From Desulfobacterales bacterium (GTDB lineage: Bacteria; Desulfobacterota; Desulfobacteria; Desulfobacterales; JANQIE01): a stretch of DNA of 64,000 nt. Numbering within the stretch: position 1 is the first letter of the stretch; each line of letters starts with the position of its first letter. Shown here one piece after another: positions 16,946-26,764 of this stretch. The notes under the pieces are model-generated. The model saw only the letters and a program-made list of their open reading frames with translations, was not told the origin of the DNA and searched no databases. The stretch is from positions 1-64,000 of the forward strand of contig JANQIE010000081.1 in NCBI GenBank assembly GCA_028282295.1. Reading direction: 5' to 3'. The position numbers and the translations under genes are program-made.

Positions 16946-19726
16946 ATGCCGTTTATTGCGATGCGAAGTGTCAAGGCCAAACTGGCCCTTTCATTTATGA
17001 CCGCCACTGTGATGGTGGTGGCGACCAGTGCCTTGGCACTGTATGCTTTTTTTTATTTCAATCAAGCGCTGGACCGTATCACCGGTAAAGACGTGCCGGC
17101 CATGGTACTGGCCCAGCAACTGGCGGTTCGGAGTGAACGGTTGATCGCCGGTGCGCCGGCCTTGATCGCATCGGAAAGTGATGACCGGCGCAACGCAATT
17201 GCGGCGGAACTTGAAGCCGATGCTGCTGAATTGTCCACCCTGATTTCCGGTCTTGGCGCGGCACCGGTGGCGCAGCCCATAATTGCGGCCTTGGACACTA
17301 ACTGGCGACAGATTGTGCACAATATCCACGCCATCGACGAAAACGTGAAAAAAAAACTGGCGCTGGTTGCCGAGATGAACAACCGTCGCCGGATGCTACT
17401 GGCGGTTTACGCCGATTTTAAGGCGATCATCAAACCACACATCTCACTGTCCCTGGCACCGCTTGCCGAACTTCAGGCACGACCACAGGACAACGCGAAC
17501 CGCGCCCGCTCAACGTCAGCCGGTCAACGTGTCATAGCGCGCGTGCCCCAAGTGATCGATCTGATGGAAATCCGCCGCTTGGGCGATATTCTCACGAACA
17601 ATCTGCTTTCCATTCTGTTTGAACATGCGCCGAGGACGCTTAAGATTCTCGAACTTAAATCCAAGGCCAATCTGGTCGATATGCGTGAAAAAGGCGGCAG
17701 CTTTTCACCGGCGATGGCGCAAACCTACACGGATATATTGGAACGCTTCGATTCGCTGAATCAGGGCCGCCAGTCGCTTATCCATTTGCGACGTCGCGAA
17801 CTTGAAAATGCTGCCCGGACCCAGGCGTTGCTCACCTCGATCCGCTCGCTCGCCCAGCGCCTGGACAGCGAAGTGCGCAGGCTTGTCGCGCAAACCCGTG
17901 CCGATATTGACCGGAAAAACGCCGCCGTGCGCCAACAGCGAACGGCAATCTCTTTTATCCTTATCGTGGTGGCATTGTTTAGCGTGTTTTTTTCAATTTT
18001 GATGGGCTTGGTTTATGTGAGGCGTCAAATCGTGCGCCCCATCGACGACCTGGCCCGCGTGGCCCGTCACATCGAAAGCGGTGACCTGGCACAACAGGCC
18101 GATGAAGGCCGCGACGACGAAATCGGTGATCTGGCCAAAGCCTTCAATCAGATGGTCACCCACCAGCGTCAAGCCGAGGCTGCCTTGCGCCGGTCGCAAC
18201 TGGAGCTTGAAAAACGGGTTGCGGAACGCACGACCGAATTGTCCCGCATGAACCGTGAGCTGACCCAAGCCAAGGAAGTTGCGGAAACCACCACCAGAGC
18301 GAAAACCGCTTTTCTGGCCAACATGAGCCATGAACTGCGCACGCCCCTGAACGCGATTTTAGGCTATTCCCAGTTGCTGGCCCGTGATCCGGGTATATCC
18401 GCCGACCAGCGGCGGCATCTGCAAACCATCAATCTGGCCGGTGATCACTTGTTGAATCAGATCAATGATGTCCTGGAGATGTCCAAAATCGAGGCCGGGC
18501 ACATGACCCTGAATCCGGTGAACATCGATTTGGAGCACACCTTGCCCGCCATCGGCGAGATGATCAGTTGGCGTGCAAAGAGCAAGGGGGTGCGGTTTGC
18601 AATTGATCGTGATCCGCAGGTCCCACGTTACATCAAGACCGATGCACACAAGCTGCGGCAGGCGCTTATCAATCTTCTGAGCAATGCGGTCAAATTCACG
18701 CACAAGGGCCGCATCGATCTGAAAGTTGAAACTGTGCCACCCGACGACAAATCCGATGATGCGGTGGATCGGGCCCAACCTCAAAACACGACGCAGACCT
18801 TGCGTTTCATTGTGCGTGACACCGGTATCGGAATCGCCGCAGACCGTATCAACACTGTTTTCGATGCGTTTGTGCAGGTTGACAGAGGCAACCGCAGCCA
18901 TGAGGGGACGGGGTTGGGGCTGACCATCAGCCGGCAGTGCGCCCGGCTCATGGGTGGTGATCTAACCGTTACGAGCGAGGAAGGCAAGGGATCGGAATTT
19001 ATTCTTCAAATTCAGGCCGAAATCATTTCCGCCATGGAGGTGGTGGCCGCGACACCGGCCTGCGGCGTTGAAGATTTAAAAAATGAGGCGTCATGCTATC
19101 GCATCCTGGTTGCGGATGATCATGCCGATAGCCGTACCCTGCTCGGCACCCTCATGCGTTCGGCCGGGTTCAAGGTTCGTGAAGCCCGCAACGGGCAGGA
19201 GGCGATTGAACTACATGCGCAGTGGCACCCCCATTTTATCTGGATGGATATCCGCATGCCCGATGTGGACGGGTGTGAGGCGACACGAACCATCCGCGCC
19301 AAGGAAGCAGAGGCATCCCGTGTGCCGATTGTGGCGCTCACGGCCCACGCCTTGGAGCAGGAACAGGAGGCCATTTTGGAAGCCGGTTGTGACGCCATTG
19401 TTCACAAGCCGTATCATGAGCAGGATTTGTTTGACATTCTGCAAAAACATCTGAACGTGAGGCGCAGTTATACCATGGGCAAGGCCCGGATGGGGCAAGG
19501 GGACGGACCGCTCGACAACATCGACCCCGGCCTTGTGGCAAAGCTGCCCGCGGATCAGCGGCAGGCCTTGCACCGCGCAGCGGTGACGCTTGATATCGAT
19601 CATACCGCCGCACTTATCGCAGACATGCCGCCCGACCTGGATCACTTGGCCGCGGGTTTCAGACAACTTTTAGATCGTTTCGATTTCGGGCGCATGATTG
19701 AATTGCTGCAAAAGCCGGTCAATTGA
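16946..19726 (+). CDS. Hybrid sensor histidine kinase with TorS-like periplasmic domain
   Basis: 926 aa. TM1 lies at about 13-35, then a helical periplasmic domain of about 300 residues (36-335), TM2 at about 335-358 and HAMP at 360-405 (RRQIVRPIDDLARVARHIE). HisKA follows with phospho-His 462 (ANMSHELRTPLNAILGY), HATPase at about 540-695 (GTGLGLTISRQ), and a receiver with phospho-Asp 768 (WMDIRMPDVDG). The last 90 residues look helical, without a clear HPt histidine. The layout is close to TorS, which reads a periplasmic binding protein. The two DctP-type proteins just upstream are the natural partners. An alternative start is Met6. Confidence 0.9.
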   Translation: MPFIAMRSVKAKLALSFMTATVMVVATSALALYAFFYFNQALDRITGKDVPAMVLAQQLAVRSERLIAGAPALIASESDDRRNAIAAELEADAAELSTLISGLGAAPVAQPIIAALDTNWRQIVHNIHAIDENVKKKLALVAEMNNRRRMLLAVYADFKAIIKPHISLSLAPLAELQARPQDNANRARSTSAGQRVIARVPQVIDLMEIRRLGDILTNNLLSILFEHAPRTLKILELKSKANLVDMREKGGSFSPAMAQTYTDILERFDSLNQGRQSLIHLRRRELENAARTQALLTSIRSLAQRLDSEVRRLVAQTRADIDRKNAAVRQQRTAISFILIVVALFSVFFSILMGLVYVRRQIVRPIDDLARVARHIESGDLAQQADEGRDDEIGDLAKAFNQMVTHQRQAEAALRRSQLELEKRVAERTTELSRMNRELTQAKEVAETTTRAKTAFLANMSHELRTPLNAILGYSQLLARDPGISADQRRHLQTINLAGDHLLNQINDVLEMSKIEAGHMTLNPVNIDLEHTLPAIGEMISWRAKSKGVRFAIDRDPQVPRYIKTDAHKLRQALINLLSNAVKFTHKGRIDLKVETVPPDDKSDDAVDRAQPQNTTQTLRFIVRDTGIGIAADRINTVFDAFVQVDRGNRSHEGTGLGLTISRQCARLMGGDLTVTSEEGKGSEFILQIQAEIISAMEVVAATPACGVEDLKNEASCYRILVADDHADSRTLLGTLMRSAGFKVREARNGQEAIELHAQWHPHFIWMDIRMPDVDGCEATRTIRAKEAEASRVPIVALTAHALEQEQEAILEAGCDAIVHKPYHEQDLFDILQKHLNVRRSYTMGKARMGQGDGPLDNIDPGLVAKLPADQRQALHRAAVTLDIDHTAALIADMPPDLDHLAAGFRQLLDRFDFGRMIELLQKPVN

Positions 19727-19783
19727 AAGCGGGCCGCCCGGAGAGTTTGGCGACATTTTTTTATTTGTTCCAAAAGGCACGCA

Positions 19784-21856
19784 ATGAAAGATTTAAATGA
19801 TCAACAGGATGAAATTTCGGAAATTCTGGTAGTCGACGATACGCTCGACAGCCTGAAGTTGCTGGTCGCGGCGTTGAGTAGTCAGGGATATAAGATCAGG
19901 CCGGCCACCAGCGGCCGCTTGGCCCTTGAATCGGTTGCCAACAAGGTGCCCGATCTGATTCTGCTGGATGTAAAGATGCCGGATATGGACGGCTATGAAG
20001 TCTGCCGACGCTTAAAAACCCGTGACGCCGTGCGGTCGATCCCGGTAATTTTCCTCAGTGCCATGGGCCAGGCGATTGACAAGGTCAAAGCCTTTGAAGT
20101 GGGTGGGGTCGACTATGTCACCAAACCGTTTCAGGTTGAGGAAGTGCTGGTGCGCGTTAAAACCCACTTGAGTTTGAAACGCATGCAGATCGCCCTGAAA
20201 CGGTCCCATGATGCACTGGAAGAGCGTGTGCGTCAGCGTACCTTGGAACTGGAAACCGCCAACGAAAAGCTGAAGCAGGAGGTTGCCCACCGCAAAAAGG
20301 CGCAAAAAGCGTTGCAAAAGGAAAGGGAACGCTTGAACGTGACGCTGCGTTCCATTGGCGACGGGGTCATCACAACGGATATCGACGGCCGGGTTGTCCT
20401 GATCAATGAAGTGGCCGAGATGCTGACCGGCTGGTCGCAATCAGAGGCCGCCGGATGCATGCTGGATGAGGTGTTCCACATTATAAACGAGCACACCGGT
20501 CGACGCTGCGCAAATCCCGCCACCAAGGTTCTGGAAACCGATGGGATTGTCGGCCTGGCCAACGATACGGTTTTGGTGGCGCGGGATGGGACCAGGAAAA
20601 TCATTGCCGACAGTGGGGCGCCCATACGGGATATCAACGGCACGACCATCGGCGTTGTCATCGTTTTCAGGGATATCACCGAAAAAATCAAACTGGAAAC
20701 CGAACTGCAACACGCCCACAAAATGGAGGCCATCGGGAATCTGGCCGGCGGCATAGCACACGAATTCAACAATGTGCTCGGGATCATCATCGGCAACGTA
20801 GAGCTGGCGATTGAAGATCTGGAGCAATGGCATCCGGTCACTGAGAATCTGAGTGAAATCAAACTGGCCAGTCTGCGAGCCAAGGATGTGGTCAAACAGT
20901 TACTCAGCTTCAGCCGCAAGATGGATATCAAACGTGAACCGGTCGATATCCGGATTATTGTCAAGGAAACGCTCAAACTGCTGAAAGCATCCCTGCCTTC
21001 CAGTATTCAGGTGCGGGAAAATTTACCCGAGGCTGTCGATACGGTTGTGGCCGATCCCACCCAGATTCATCAACTGTTGATCAACCTGTGCACCAATGCC
21101 GCCCATGCCATGGGTGAAAACGGCGGTAGCTTGACGATTGAATTGAGCAATGTGACCCTCGATTTTACCGCCGCGTCCAAACACCCTGATTTAAAGCCGG
21201 GAGATTACGTCCGCTTCAGTGTCAGCGACACCGGGCACGGCATTCCCGTGAATCTGTTGGATAAAATATTCGACCCGTATTTTACCACCAAAGATGTGAC
21301 CCAGGGCACCGGCATGGGGCTGGCGGTGGTGCATGGTATCGTAAAAACGCACAACGGCGCCATCGACGTTGCCAGTAACGTCGGTATGGGCACGGCGTTT
21401 CACATTTACTTTCCGGCCAGCAAGGAAAAGGCGCGCCTTGAAGTGCGCACCGCTAAAAAAGGTCCCACCGGTTCTGAAAAAATACTACTGGTCGATGATG
21501 AAATCTCAATCGTCAATGTTTGCCGCCGGAATCTGGAACGATTGGGCTACACGGTATCGTCGGAAACCGATCCGGTTCGAATCATCGAGCGGTTTCGCTC
21601 AACGCCCTATGCGTACGACCTGGTCATTTTGGATATGACGATGCCGCGATTGACCGGAGACCGGTTGGCTCAGGAACTTTTGAAAATACGTCCCGACATA
21701 CCGATTGTTATCTGCACAGGGTTCAGTGAAAAGCTTACACCGGAAAAAGTCAGACAATTGGGAATCAAAGGGCTGATGACCAAGCCGATCGAAAGGGACG
21801 ATCTTGCCGACACCGTGCGCAAGGTTCTCGATGACACCAAGGTTGCGATCCATTGA
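19784..21856 (+). CDS. REC-PAS-histidine kinase-REC hybrid protein
   Basis: 690 aa, cytoplasmic. Receiver 1 is at about 10-125 with phospho-Asp 62 (ILLDVKMPDMDG). A coiled coil runs 135-185 and a PAS domain 185-305. The transmitter has His 326 (GGIAHEFNNVLGIIIGN), an HATPase (GTGMGLAVVHGIVKTH), and receiver 2 has phospho-Asp 617 (ILDMTMPRLTG). The HEFNN H-box is the type that often acts on an attached receiver. It lies 57 bp after the TorS-like kinase and may accept phosphate from it through receiver 1. No DNA-binding output is present. Confidence 0.88.
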   Translation: MKDLNDQQDEISEILVVDDTLDSLKLLVAALSSQGYKIRPATSGRLALESVANKVPDLILLDVKMPDMDGYEVCRRLKTRDAVRSIPVIFLSAMGQAIDKVKAFEVGGVDYVTKPFQVEEVLVRVKTHLSLKRMQIALKRSHDALEERVRQRTLELETANEKLKQEVAHRKKAQKALQKERERLNVTLRSIGDGVITTDIDGRVVLINEVAEMLTGWSQSEAAGCMLDEVFHIINEHTGRRCANPATKVLETDGIVGLANDTVLVARDGTRKIIADSGAPIRDINGTTIGVVIVFRDITEKIKLETELQHAHKMEAIGNLAGGIAHEFNNVLGIIIGNVELAIEDLEQWHPVTENLSEIKLASLRAKDVVKQLLSFSRKMDIKREPVDIRIIVKETLKLLKASLPSSIQVRENLPEAVDTVVADPTQIHQLLINLCTNAAHAMGENGGSLTIELSNVTLDFTAASKHPDLKPGDYVRFSVSDTGHGIPVNLLDKIFDPYFTTKDVTQGTGMGLAVVHGIVKTHNGAIDVASNVGMGTAFHIYFPASKEKARLEVRTAKKGPTGSEKILLVDDEISIVNVCRRNLERLGYTVSSETDPVRIIERFRSTPYAYDLVILDMTMPRLTGDRLAQELLKIRPDIPIVICTGFSEKLTPEKVRQLGIKGLMTKPIERDDLADTVRKVLDDTKVAIH

Positions 21857-21891
21857 ACGGCGCCTGGCGGTGTTGCGGTCGTACTGATGCC

Positions 21892-21918
21892 AAAAAAAAA
21901 GCCCATCCGAAGATGGGC
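21892..21918 (-). terminator. Terminator of tRNA-Ser(GCU)
   Basis: GCCCATC-CGAA-GATGGGC hairpin. On the minus strand it is followed by a run of nine T. It lies just downstream of the tRNA and could also stop transcripts from the plus-strand kinase gene. Confidence 0.85.
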
Positions 21919-21934
21919 TGCGAAACCGGAATGG

Positions 21935-22024
21935 CGGAGAGAGAGGGATTCGAACCCTCGGTGGAAGTTTCCCCCCACACTCGCTTAGCAGGCGAGCGCC
22001 TTCAGCCGACTCGGCCATCTCTCC
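21935..22024 (-). tRNA. tRNA-Ser (GCU)
   Basis: 90-nt tRNA with a long variable arm. Acceptor GGAGAGA/TCTCTCC, anticodon loop CTGCTAA with anticodon GCT, and T-loop GGTTCGAATCC. CCA is not encoded. It is in tandem with another tRNA-Ser on the same strand. Confidence 0.95.
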
Positions 22025-22079
22025 GTATTTGAAATTGAAATTTACTGCTCGTTGCTTGCCCTCAAGCAATAAAGGGTGG

Positions 22080-22162
22080 CGGAGGGAGTAGGATTCGAAC
22101 CCACGGAGCTTTCGCTCAACGGTTTTCAAGACCGCCGCCTTCAACCACTCGGCCATCCCTCC
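22080..22162 (-). tRNA. tRNA-Ser (UGA)
   Basis: Acceptor GGAGGGA/TCCCTCC, anticodon loop CTTGAAA (anticodon TGA), a variable arm TGAGCGAAAGCTC and T-loop GGTTCGAATCC. Upstream on the minus strand of tRNA-Ser(GCU), probably cotranscribed. This UGA is the anticodon reading UCA codons and is unrelated to selenocysteine. Confidence 0.93.
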
Positions 22163-22234
22163 CTCAAAAATAAAATTTGTCCATATCACCGTCCCGGTGA
22201 CAGGTCAATATTTTTATCAAATCCGGCTTGGTTG

Positions 22235-22250
22235 GTGTCCACCCGGCATT
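22235..22250. repeat. Possible solo end of the MITE-like repeat
   Basis: GTGTCCACCCGGCATT resembles the left end GTGTCCATCCGG of the palindromic family. Weak match, listed for completeness. Confidence 0.3.
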
Positions 22251-22333
22251 GGTTATTGACACGAACGGCCATTTATGGTTACCCATCATGAACATTTCAG
22301 CCGACCCGACCGGTCGATCAAGGAGAATGCCGA

Positions 22334-22804
22334 ATGAAGCAAAAATACCAGATCATCAAAGATAAATCCAAGAACTCTCTAGTTGTTAAAGAATTCGCCG
22401 AGCTAGACAAGGATGTCCTGTCGTTATTGTGTGCGGAGAAGTATGCGCTGGATGCCATTGAAACAGCCTGCGCATTGGGCCGGGAAAAGCTTATCACGGC
22501 GCTGCGAACGGCCAATATGTATCCCTCCACTTACTACGCAAATCAAATAGCGGCGGCCGTTGCGAATCTTTGTCAGGATGAGGGCATGGATATGACGGAA
22601 TTTTTTTGCAATGATATGGATTTTTTGTCGCACGAGCGCGATCAAGCCGCCCTGGCCGAAGCGACCGAATCCGATGATGAAACCCCGGACATTGATGACA
22701 TGCTGGAAGACGACCTCGAAAAAAATGCCGACCAGCCGGATGAGGCGAGTAAGGTGAAGACTGCTGGCGACGATGCCAAACGAACCGATAAAGACGCGGA
22801 TTGA
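22334..22804 (+). CDS. Hypothetical protein with acidic C-terminus
   Basis: 156 aa, start supported by AAGGAGAATGCCGA. The N-terminal 95 residues look globular and helical (LDKDVLSLLCAEKYALDAIETACALG). The C-terminal third is very acidic and low in complexity (ESDDETPDIDDMLEDDLEKN). No signal peptide or TM. The family is not recognised. It stands alone between the tRNA genes and a MITE derivative, so context gives no clue. Confidence 0.7.
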   Translation: MKQKYQIIKDKSKNSLVVKEFAELDKDVLSLLCAEKYALDAIETACALGREKLITALRTANMYPSTYYANQIAAAVANLCQDEGMDMTEFFCNDMDFLSHERDQAALAEATESDDETPDIDDMLEDDLEKNADQPDEASKVKTAGDDAKRTDKDAD

Positions 22805-22966
22805 GCGTTGTCAATCCGATTTCATACCATCCTGATCCACCCACCCTGTGTCGTAATTTGACCCTATCCATAATTTGGGGTACGCTATAAACCGAATACT
22901 GGCGATGTCGTGCCTTGGCGTCGCCGGTCTGATTCGAAATGTCATGGATGTGACCGGCCCTGTCTT

Positions 22967-23021
22967 GTGTCCATCCGGCAATAGCATCTCCGGGCCCGTG
23001 ACGGCATTTACGGATGGGCAC
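22967..23021. repeat. Internally deleted MITE-like element
   Basis: 55 bp. The left end GTGTCCATCCGGCAATAGCATC and right end TTTACGGATGGGCAC match the ends of the 143-bp family, while the centre is lost. It sits 56 bp upstream of the MalT-like regulator gene. Confidence 0.6.
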
Positions 23022-23077
23022 GCCCTAACATTGGGGGTTGCCCTTTGCCGATCGGCTCGCATTGTGATTATGCGACA

Positions 23078-26000
23078 ATGACGCTGTCTATCAATCCAGC
23101 CAAATTTTATCCTCCCGGCTTGCCCGCGATTATAGAGCGCCGACATCTGTTGGATCGCCTGGGTGACAATCGCGACAAACAACTAGTATTTGTTATCGGC
23201 CAGGCGGCCCAGGGCAAATCGACCCTGGTTGCATCGCATTTGGCGAACTGCCGTACGTCGGTGGCTTGGCTTCATTTGGATGCCACCGACGGCGATGCGG
23301 TGAATTTTTACTATTTGATGATTCACGCCATCCAGCACGCCGCCAGCCTTAACGATTTAACCGCCTTTTTGAATTATCCTTCCATGACACTGGGGCCGCG
23401 TGAGGAGATTTTACGCTACCACGAATGGCTCCAGACGGTGTTTGCATTGGTTCCGGACACACTGGATATTGTTTTGGACGGCATCGACCAATTGACTTCG
23501 AATTGCTCGGCCATGACATTTGTGCGAAGAATCATCGCCGAATTGCCGGCCCATGTCCGGGTCATCATCCTGGGGCGCGAAGCTCCGCCTTTGGGGGTGC
23601 AGCAATTGAAAATGCGCCGGGCGGCGCTGGTCATTGAAAATAATGAGTTGGCGTTTTCACCTGGTGAAGTGCGCGCTTTTTTTCAAAAAATACACGGCCT
23701 GGCTTTGACGGAAGCCCGCTTAAAGTGCATTTGCCGCCTCACCGACGGCTGGGTCGGCGGAGTGGTGTTGCTGGCCGAAGCGCTCCATCGTCTGCCGTCA
23801 GAGGAGCGGGCACGCTATTTCGACGAGTTGCCCGAAAAACTATCCCAGGAAGTATTTGCCTATTTTTCGGAAGAAATTTTAGCAGCACAACCCGACCGGA
23901 TCCAAAACTTACTGATCAAGGCCTCCGTTTTTGAAACCATCGATCCGGCGTTTATGCGACAGTTGGCGCCCGATGAAAATCCGGCGCGGATATTCAGCGA
24001 ACTGGTCCGCCGCAATCTATTCATTCAGACGGTGCATGACACCGCCAAAGGGCGCATGTTTCGGTTCAATCAACTGTTTCGTGATTTTTTGACCCAAAAA
24101 CGCAACAGCACGATGGACGTTGACGCGCAACGCAGTTTGTTGTTGGCAGCAGCGCAGCTTTACGAGCAGTATGATCAGAAGCATGACAGTGTCCGGTTTT
24201 ACCTGCAGGCGCGTGAGTTTCGCCATGCGGCCGCCTTGATAGCCCAGGTCGGTTCGGCGATGCTCAAACAAGGACGCCTGGCCGAATTGGGCCGCTGGGT
24301 CGAGGCCCTGCCGGCCGAAGTAGTGGCGTCCGATCCCTGGTTGCTGTTCTATCGGGCCATGGCGCAACGCATTTCCGGTGGCCGGCAAAACATCGTTACC
24401 TTGCAACAGGCCCTCGAATTGTTCAAATTACAAGGCGATCGGTGCGGGCACATATTGGCGCTGGCCTATTTGATCGAGGCTTCGATTTTTTTGGGCCATC
24501 ATCCGGTGCCGTTGCGCCAATGGCTTGAAGAAGCCGAAACCATGCTGCAATCGTTAAAAACCGATCAGGCTGAATGCCCCGAAAGTGTGGTGTTGTCCTT
24601 GCAAATCGGATTCGGCCACATCGCCGGTGACGGGGATCTGCAAAAAGGCATCGCGGCCTGTCGGAGTGCTTCCTGGATGGCCGCCCAACAGAAAGATACG
24701 GGGCTGCAGATAAACGCCACGATCGTTTCGATACTAGGGTTGGTGTCGGCCGGCGAGTTTTCCAAAGCGAACAAAGCCCTGGCCCAAATCGGCCGCTTGA
24801 TCGGCAAGCGGGGTTATCCCGAATTCCGGGCGCTGCAAAATCTGGTCAAACTTAAGTTGGCCATGGTTACGGGCGACATCGACGCCGGTGAGCGCTACCT
24901 GGCGCTGTCGCAAACAGATGTTGAAACCTACGGTTTGCTCTTTTTGTATCCCATGTGGGTCGATGCCGCGGCCATGTTGAGAATTTACCAGGGCCGGCAT
25001 AATGCGGCCGAACAAATGGCAACCCATTTGTCGGATCTGGCGATCCTGTCCAACAGTCTCTATTACGAGGGCCTGTCCAAACGGATAGTAGGAAAAAGCG
25101 CCTATTTCCAGGGACGCTTTGAAGAGGCCCGGGAGCACACCCGTTCGGCCCTGACCGCATTGCGTGAAGCCGGACGCCGCAATATGAATTACTACCGGAT
25201 CCGCAATTTGTTGGGGCTGATTTACCTGCATGCCGGTGACTATCAACCGGCTGAGCGTGAACTGCTGGCGGTTCAGGACTACTATACCAACTCCGGTAGC
25301 CTGGTGTCGAAAACCGGCGCGCATCTTGCGCTGGGCTTGCTGTATCGCCAAATGGGCAACGACCGGCAAGCAGCCGGTCATTTGCAGGAAGGGCTGACCA
25401 TCGCCAGACAAAAAGGATACGGCCACCTGCCGGTGATGCAACCGGAAGACTTTGCCCGCTGTTGCCTGGCGGCGGTGGAGATGGCACTGCCCGACGTGTG
25501 CGGATTCGCCCTGCACCTGTTGGCCACCCGTCTGGCCGATGCGGTGGCAGCGGAATTAAAAGCCCGAAGTGACAGCACCGATGTGCCCCGTCGTCAGGTT
25601 GCAAGACAGGTCAGCCAAGCCATTTACCGGGCCAATTTGCCTTTTTTTCGAATTCAAACCCTGGGCGCCTTTAGTGTCCGGCGGTCCACCGAACCCGATG
25701 ATGAGTTCAACTGGGAAGGCCACCGCCCCCGGGCTTTATTGAAGGCGATCCTGGTCCAGGGCGGCCGCGACGTGCCCAAGGAAAACCTGCTCGCCGCCCT
25801 GTGGCCGGACAGCTCTGTGCGGGCGGCGGAAAAAACCTTTAAAGTCAATCTGCACCGCTTGCGCAAACTGCTGGAGCCGCAATTGAATGCCGCCTATGGT
25901 TCGGCCTACCTCCATTTGAGAGACAATTGCGTTTCCCTGGACCCCGAGCTTGTCCGTGTTGACATGATCGATTATCTGACGTTGTTTAGCACCGGCAGGC

Positions 26001-26419
26001 AAGCGGACAATCGGGGCGACCATAAAGGCGCGCTGACATGTTTTCAACAAGCGGCCGATCTTTATCAAGGTGATTTTTTACCGGATGAGCCGTCTGCAAA
26101 AGACTGTGATTTGAAACGCTCCCTGCTCAAGGAAAAACAGATCGTTTTGCTCAGCCGCATGGGTGAACTGTATGAAAGTCGCGGCGCGATACGCAAAGCC
26201 ACGGCGTGTTATAAAAAAATGGCGCTTATCGATCCGCTGCTGGAAAACGCCTATCAAAAACAGATGACCATCTACCTGAACCGGGGAATGCCGAACGCCG
26301 GATTAAAAGTTTTTGAACAGTGCCGCAATGTGTTGATCGCTGAAATCGGTGCCCCACCGGGATTGGTGACCATGGCCATTTACAAAAAACTTTGCGATGC
26401 CGCCCGGCGGGTGGAATAA
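23078..26419 (+). CDS. MalT-like STAND NTPase with SARP/BTAD output domain
   Basis: About 1113 aa from ATG 23078, which matches the family N-terminus (FYPPGLPAIIERRHLLDRL). A TTG at 23045 preceded by GGGGG is the alternative. The NTPase domain has Walker A GQAAQGKST and Walker B DIVLDGIDQL. A long TPR-like helical region follows (about 330-850). Unlike MalT, the end is not a LuxR helix-turn-helix. It is a winged helix of the OmpR/SARP kind (HRPRALLKAILVQGGRDVP, KTFKVNLHRLRKLLEP) plus a bacterial activator domain (residues about 950-1110). Probable ligand-gated activator; the fdh genes 345 bp downstream are a candidate target. Confidence 0.85.
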   Translation: MTLSINPAKFYPPGLPAIIERRHLLDRLGDNRDKQLVFVIGQAAQGKSTLVASHLANCRTSVAWLHLDATDGDAVNFYYLMIHAIQHAASLNDLTAFLNYPSMTLGPREEILRYHEWLQTVFALVPDTLDIVLDGIDQLTSNCSAMTFVRRIIAELPAHVRVIILGREAPPLGVQQLKMRRAALVIENNELAFSPGEVRAFFQKIHGLALTEARLKCICRLTDGWVGGVVLLAEALHRLPSEERARYFDELPEKLSQEVFAYFSEEILAAQPDRIQNLLIKASVFETIDPAFMRQLAPDENPARIFSELVRRNLFIQTVHDTAKGRMFRFNQLFRDFLTQKRNSTMDVDAQRSLLLAAAQLYEQYDQKHDSVRFYLQAREFRHAAALIAQVGSAMLKQGRLAELGRWVEALPAEVVASDPWLLFYRAMAQRISGGRQNIVTLQQALELFKLQGDRCGHILALAYLIEASIFLGHHPVPLRQWLEEAETMLQSLKTDQAECPESVVLSLQIGFGHIAGDGDLQKGIAACRSASWMAAQQKDTGLQINATIVSILGLVSAGEFSKANKALAQIGRLIGKRGYPEFRALQNLVKLKLAMVTGDIDAGERYLALSQTDVETYGLLFLYPMWVDAAAMLRIYQGRHNAAEQMATHLSDLAILSNSLYYEGLSKRIVGKSAYFQGRFEEAREHTRSALTALREAGRRNMNYYRIRNLLGLIYLHAGDYQPAERELLAVQDYYTNSGSLVSKTGAHLALGLLYRQMGNDRQAAGHLQEGLTIARQKGYGHLPVMQPEDFARCCLAAVEMALPDVCGFALHLLATRLADAVAAELKARSDSTDVPRRQVARQVSQAIYRANLPFFRIQTLGAFSVRRSTEPDDEFNWEGHRPRALLKAILVQGGRDVPKENLLAALWPDSSVRAAEKTFKVNLHRLRKLLEPQLNAAYGSAYLHLRDNCVSLDPELVRVDMIDYLTLFSTGRQADNRGDHKGALTCFQQAADLYQGDFLPDEPSAKDCDLKRSLLKEKQIVLLSRMGELYESRGAIRKATACYKKMALIDPLLENAYQKQMTIYLNRGMPNAGLKVFEQCRNVLIAEIGAPPGLVTMAIYKKLCDAARRVE

Positions 26420-26420
26420 A

Positions 26421-26571
26421 TTTGTAACGTAAGCCCCATGTTCGGGTTACAAAATGATATATTGGATCCCCTAATTTTGAGGGCCTATTTTTATTTATTT
26501 GATACTACTGGTTAAATCCATATTTAAGCCCTTCTTGTAACCCCTTGGTTTTGTAACCCTCATGTAACCCC
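26421..26571 (+). promoter_or_regulatory. Repeated TTGTAACCC motifs upstream of fdhA
   Basis: The motif occurs at 26421-26428 (TTTGTAAC), inverted at 26446-26453 (GTTACAAA), and as direct repeats at 26535-26544, 26551-26559 and 26562-26571. These are likely binding sites for a regulator of the formate dehydrogenase operon. The rest of the 345-bp gap holds no supported gene. Confidence 0.5.
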
Positions 26572-26764
26572 GCCTGTGATATAAGCTTTGAGTAACAGCT
26601 CTTCGCGATACTGTCCGTGCTTGGGCGCTTTTTCAGTTGACCGTGTTTCCCAACCGCCGATTGGCACCCGTGACAAGCACAAGGTCTTGGCAGTCTGCTT
26701 CCCCGGTTTCGGCCGGATTGAAGGAGGGCATGATGATCCATCATTTACCAAGGAGGTGGCCTGT

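Noticed and set aside
26641-26700. Sigma-54 promoter at TTGGCACCCGTGACAAGC
   Set aside because: TGGCAC is present but the -12 GC element is not at the required spacing.
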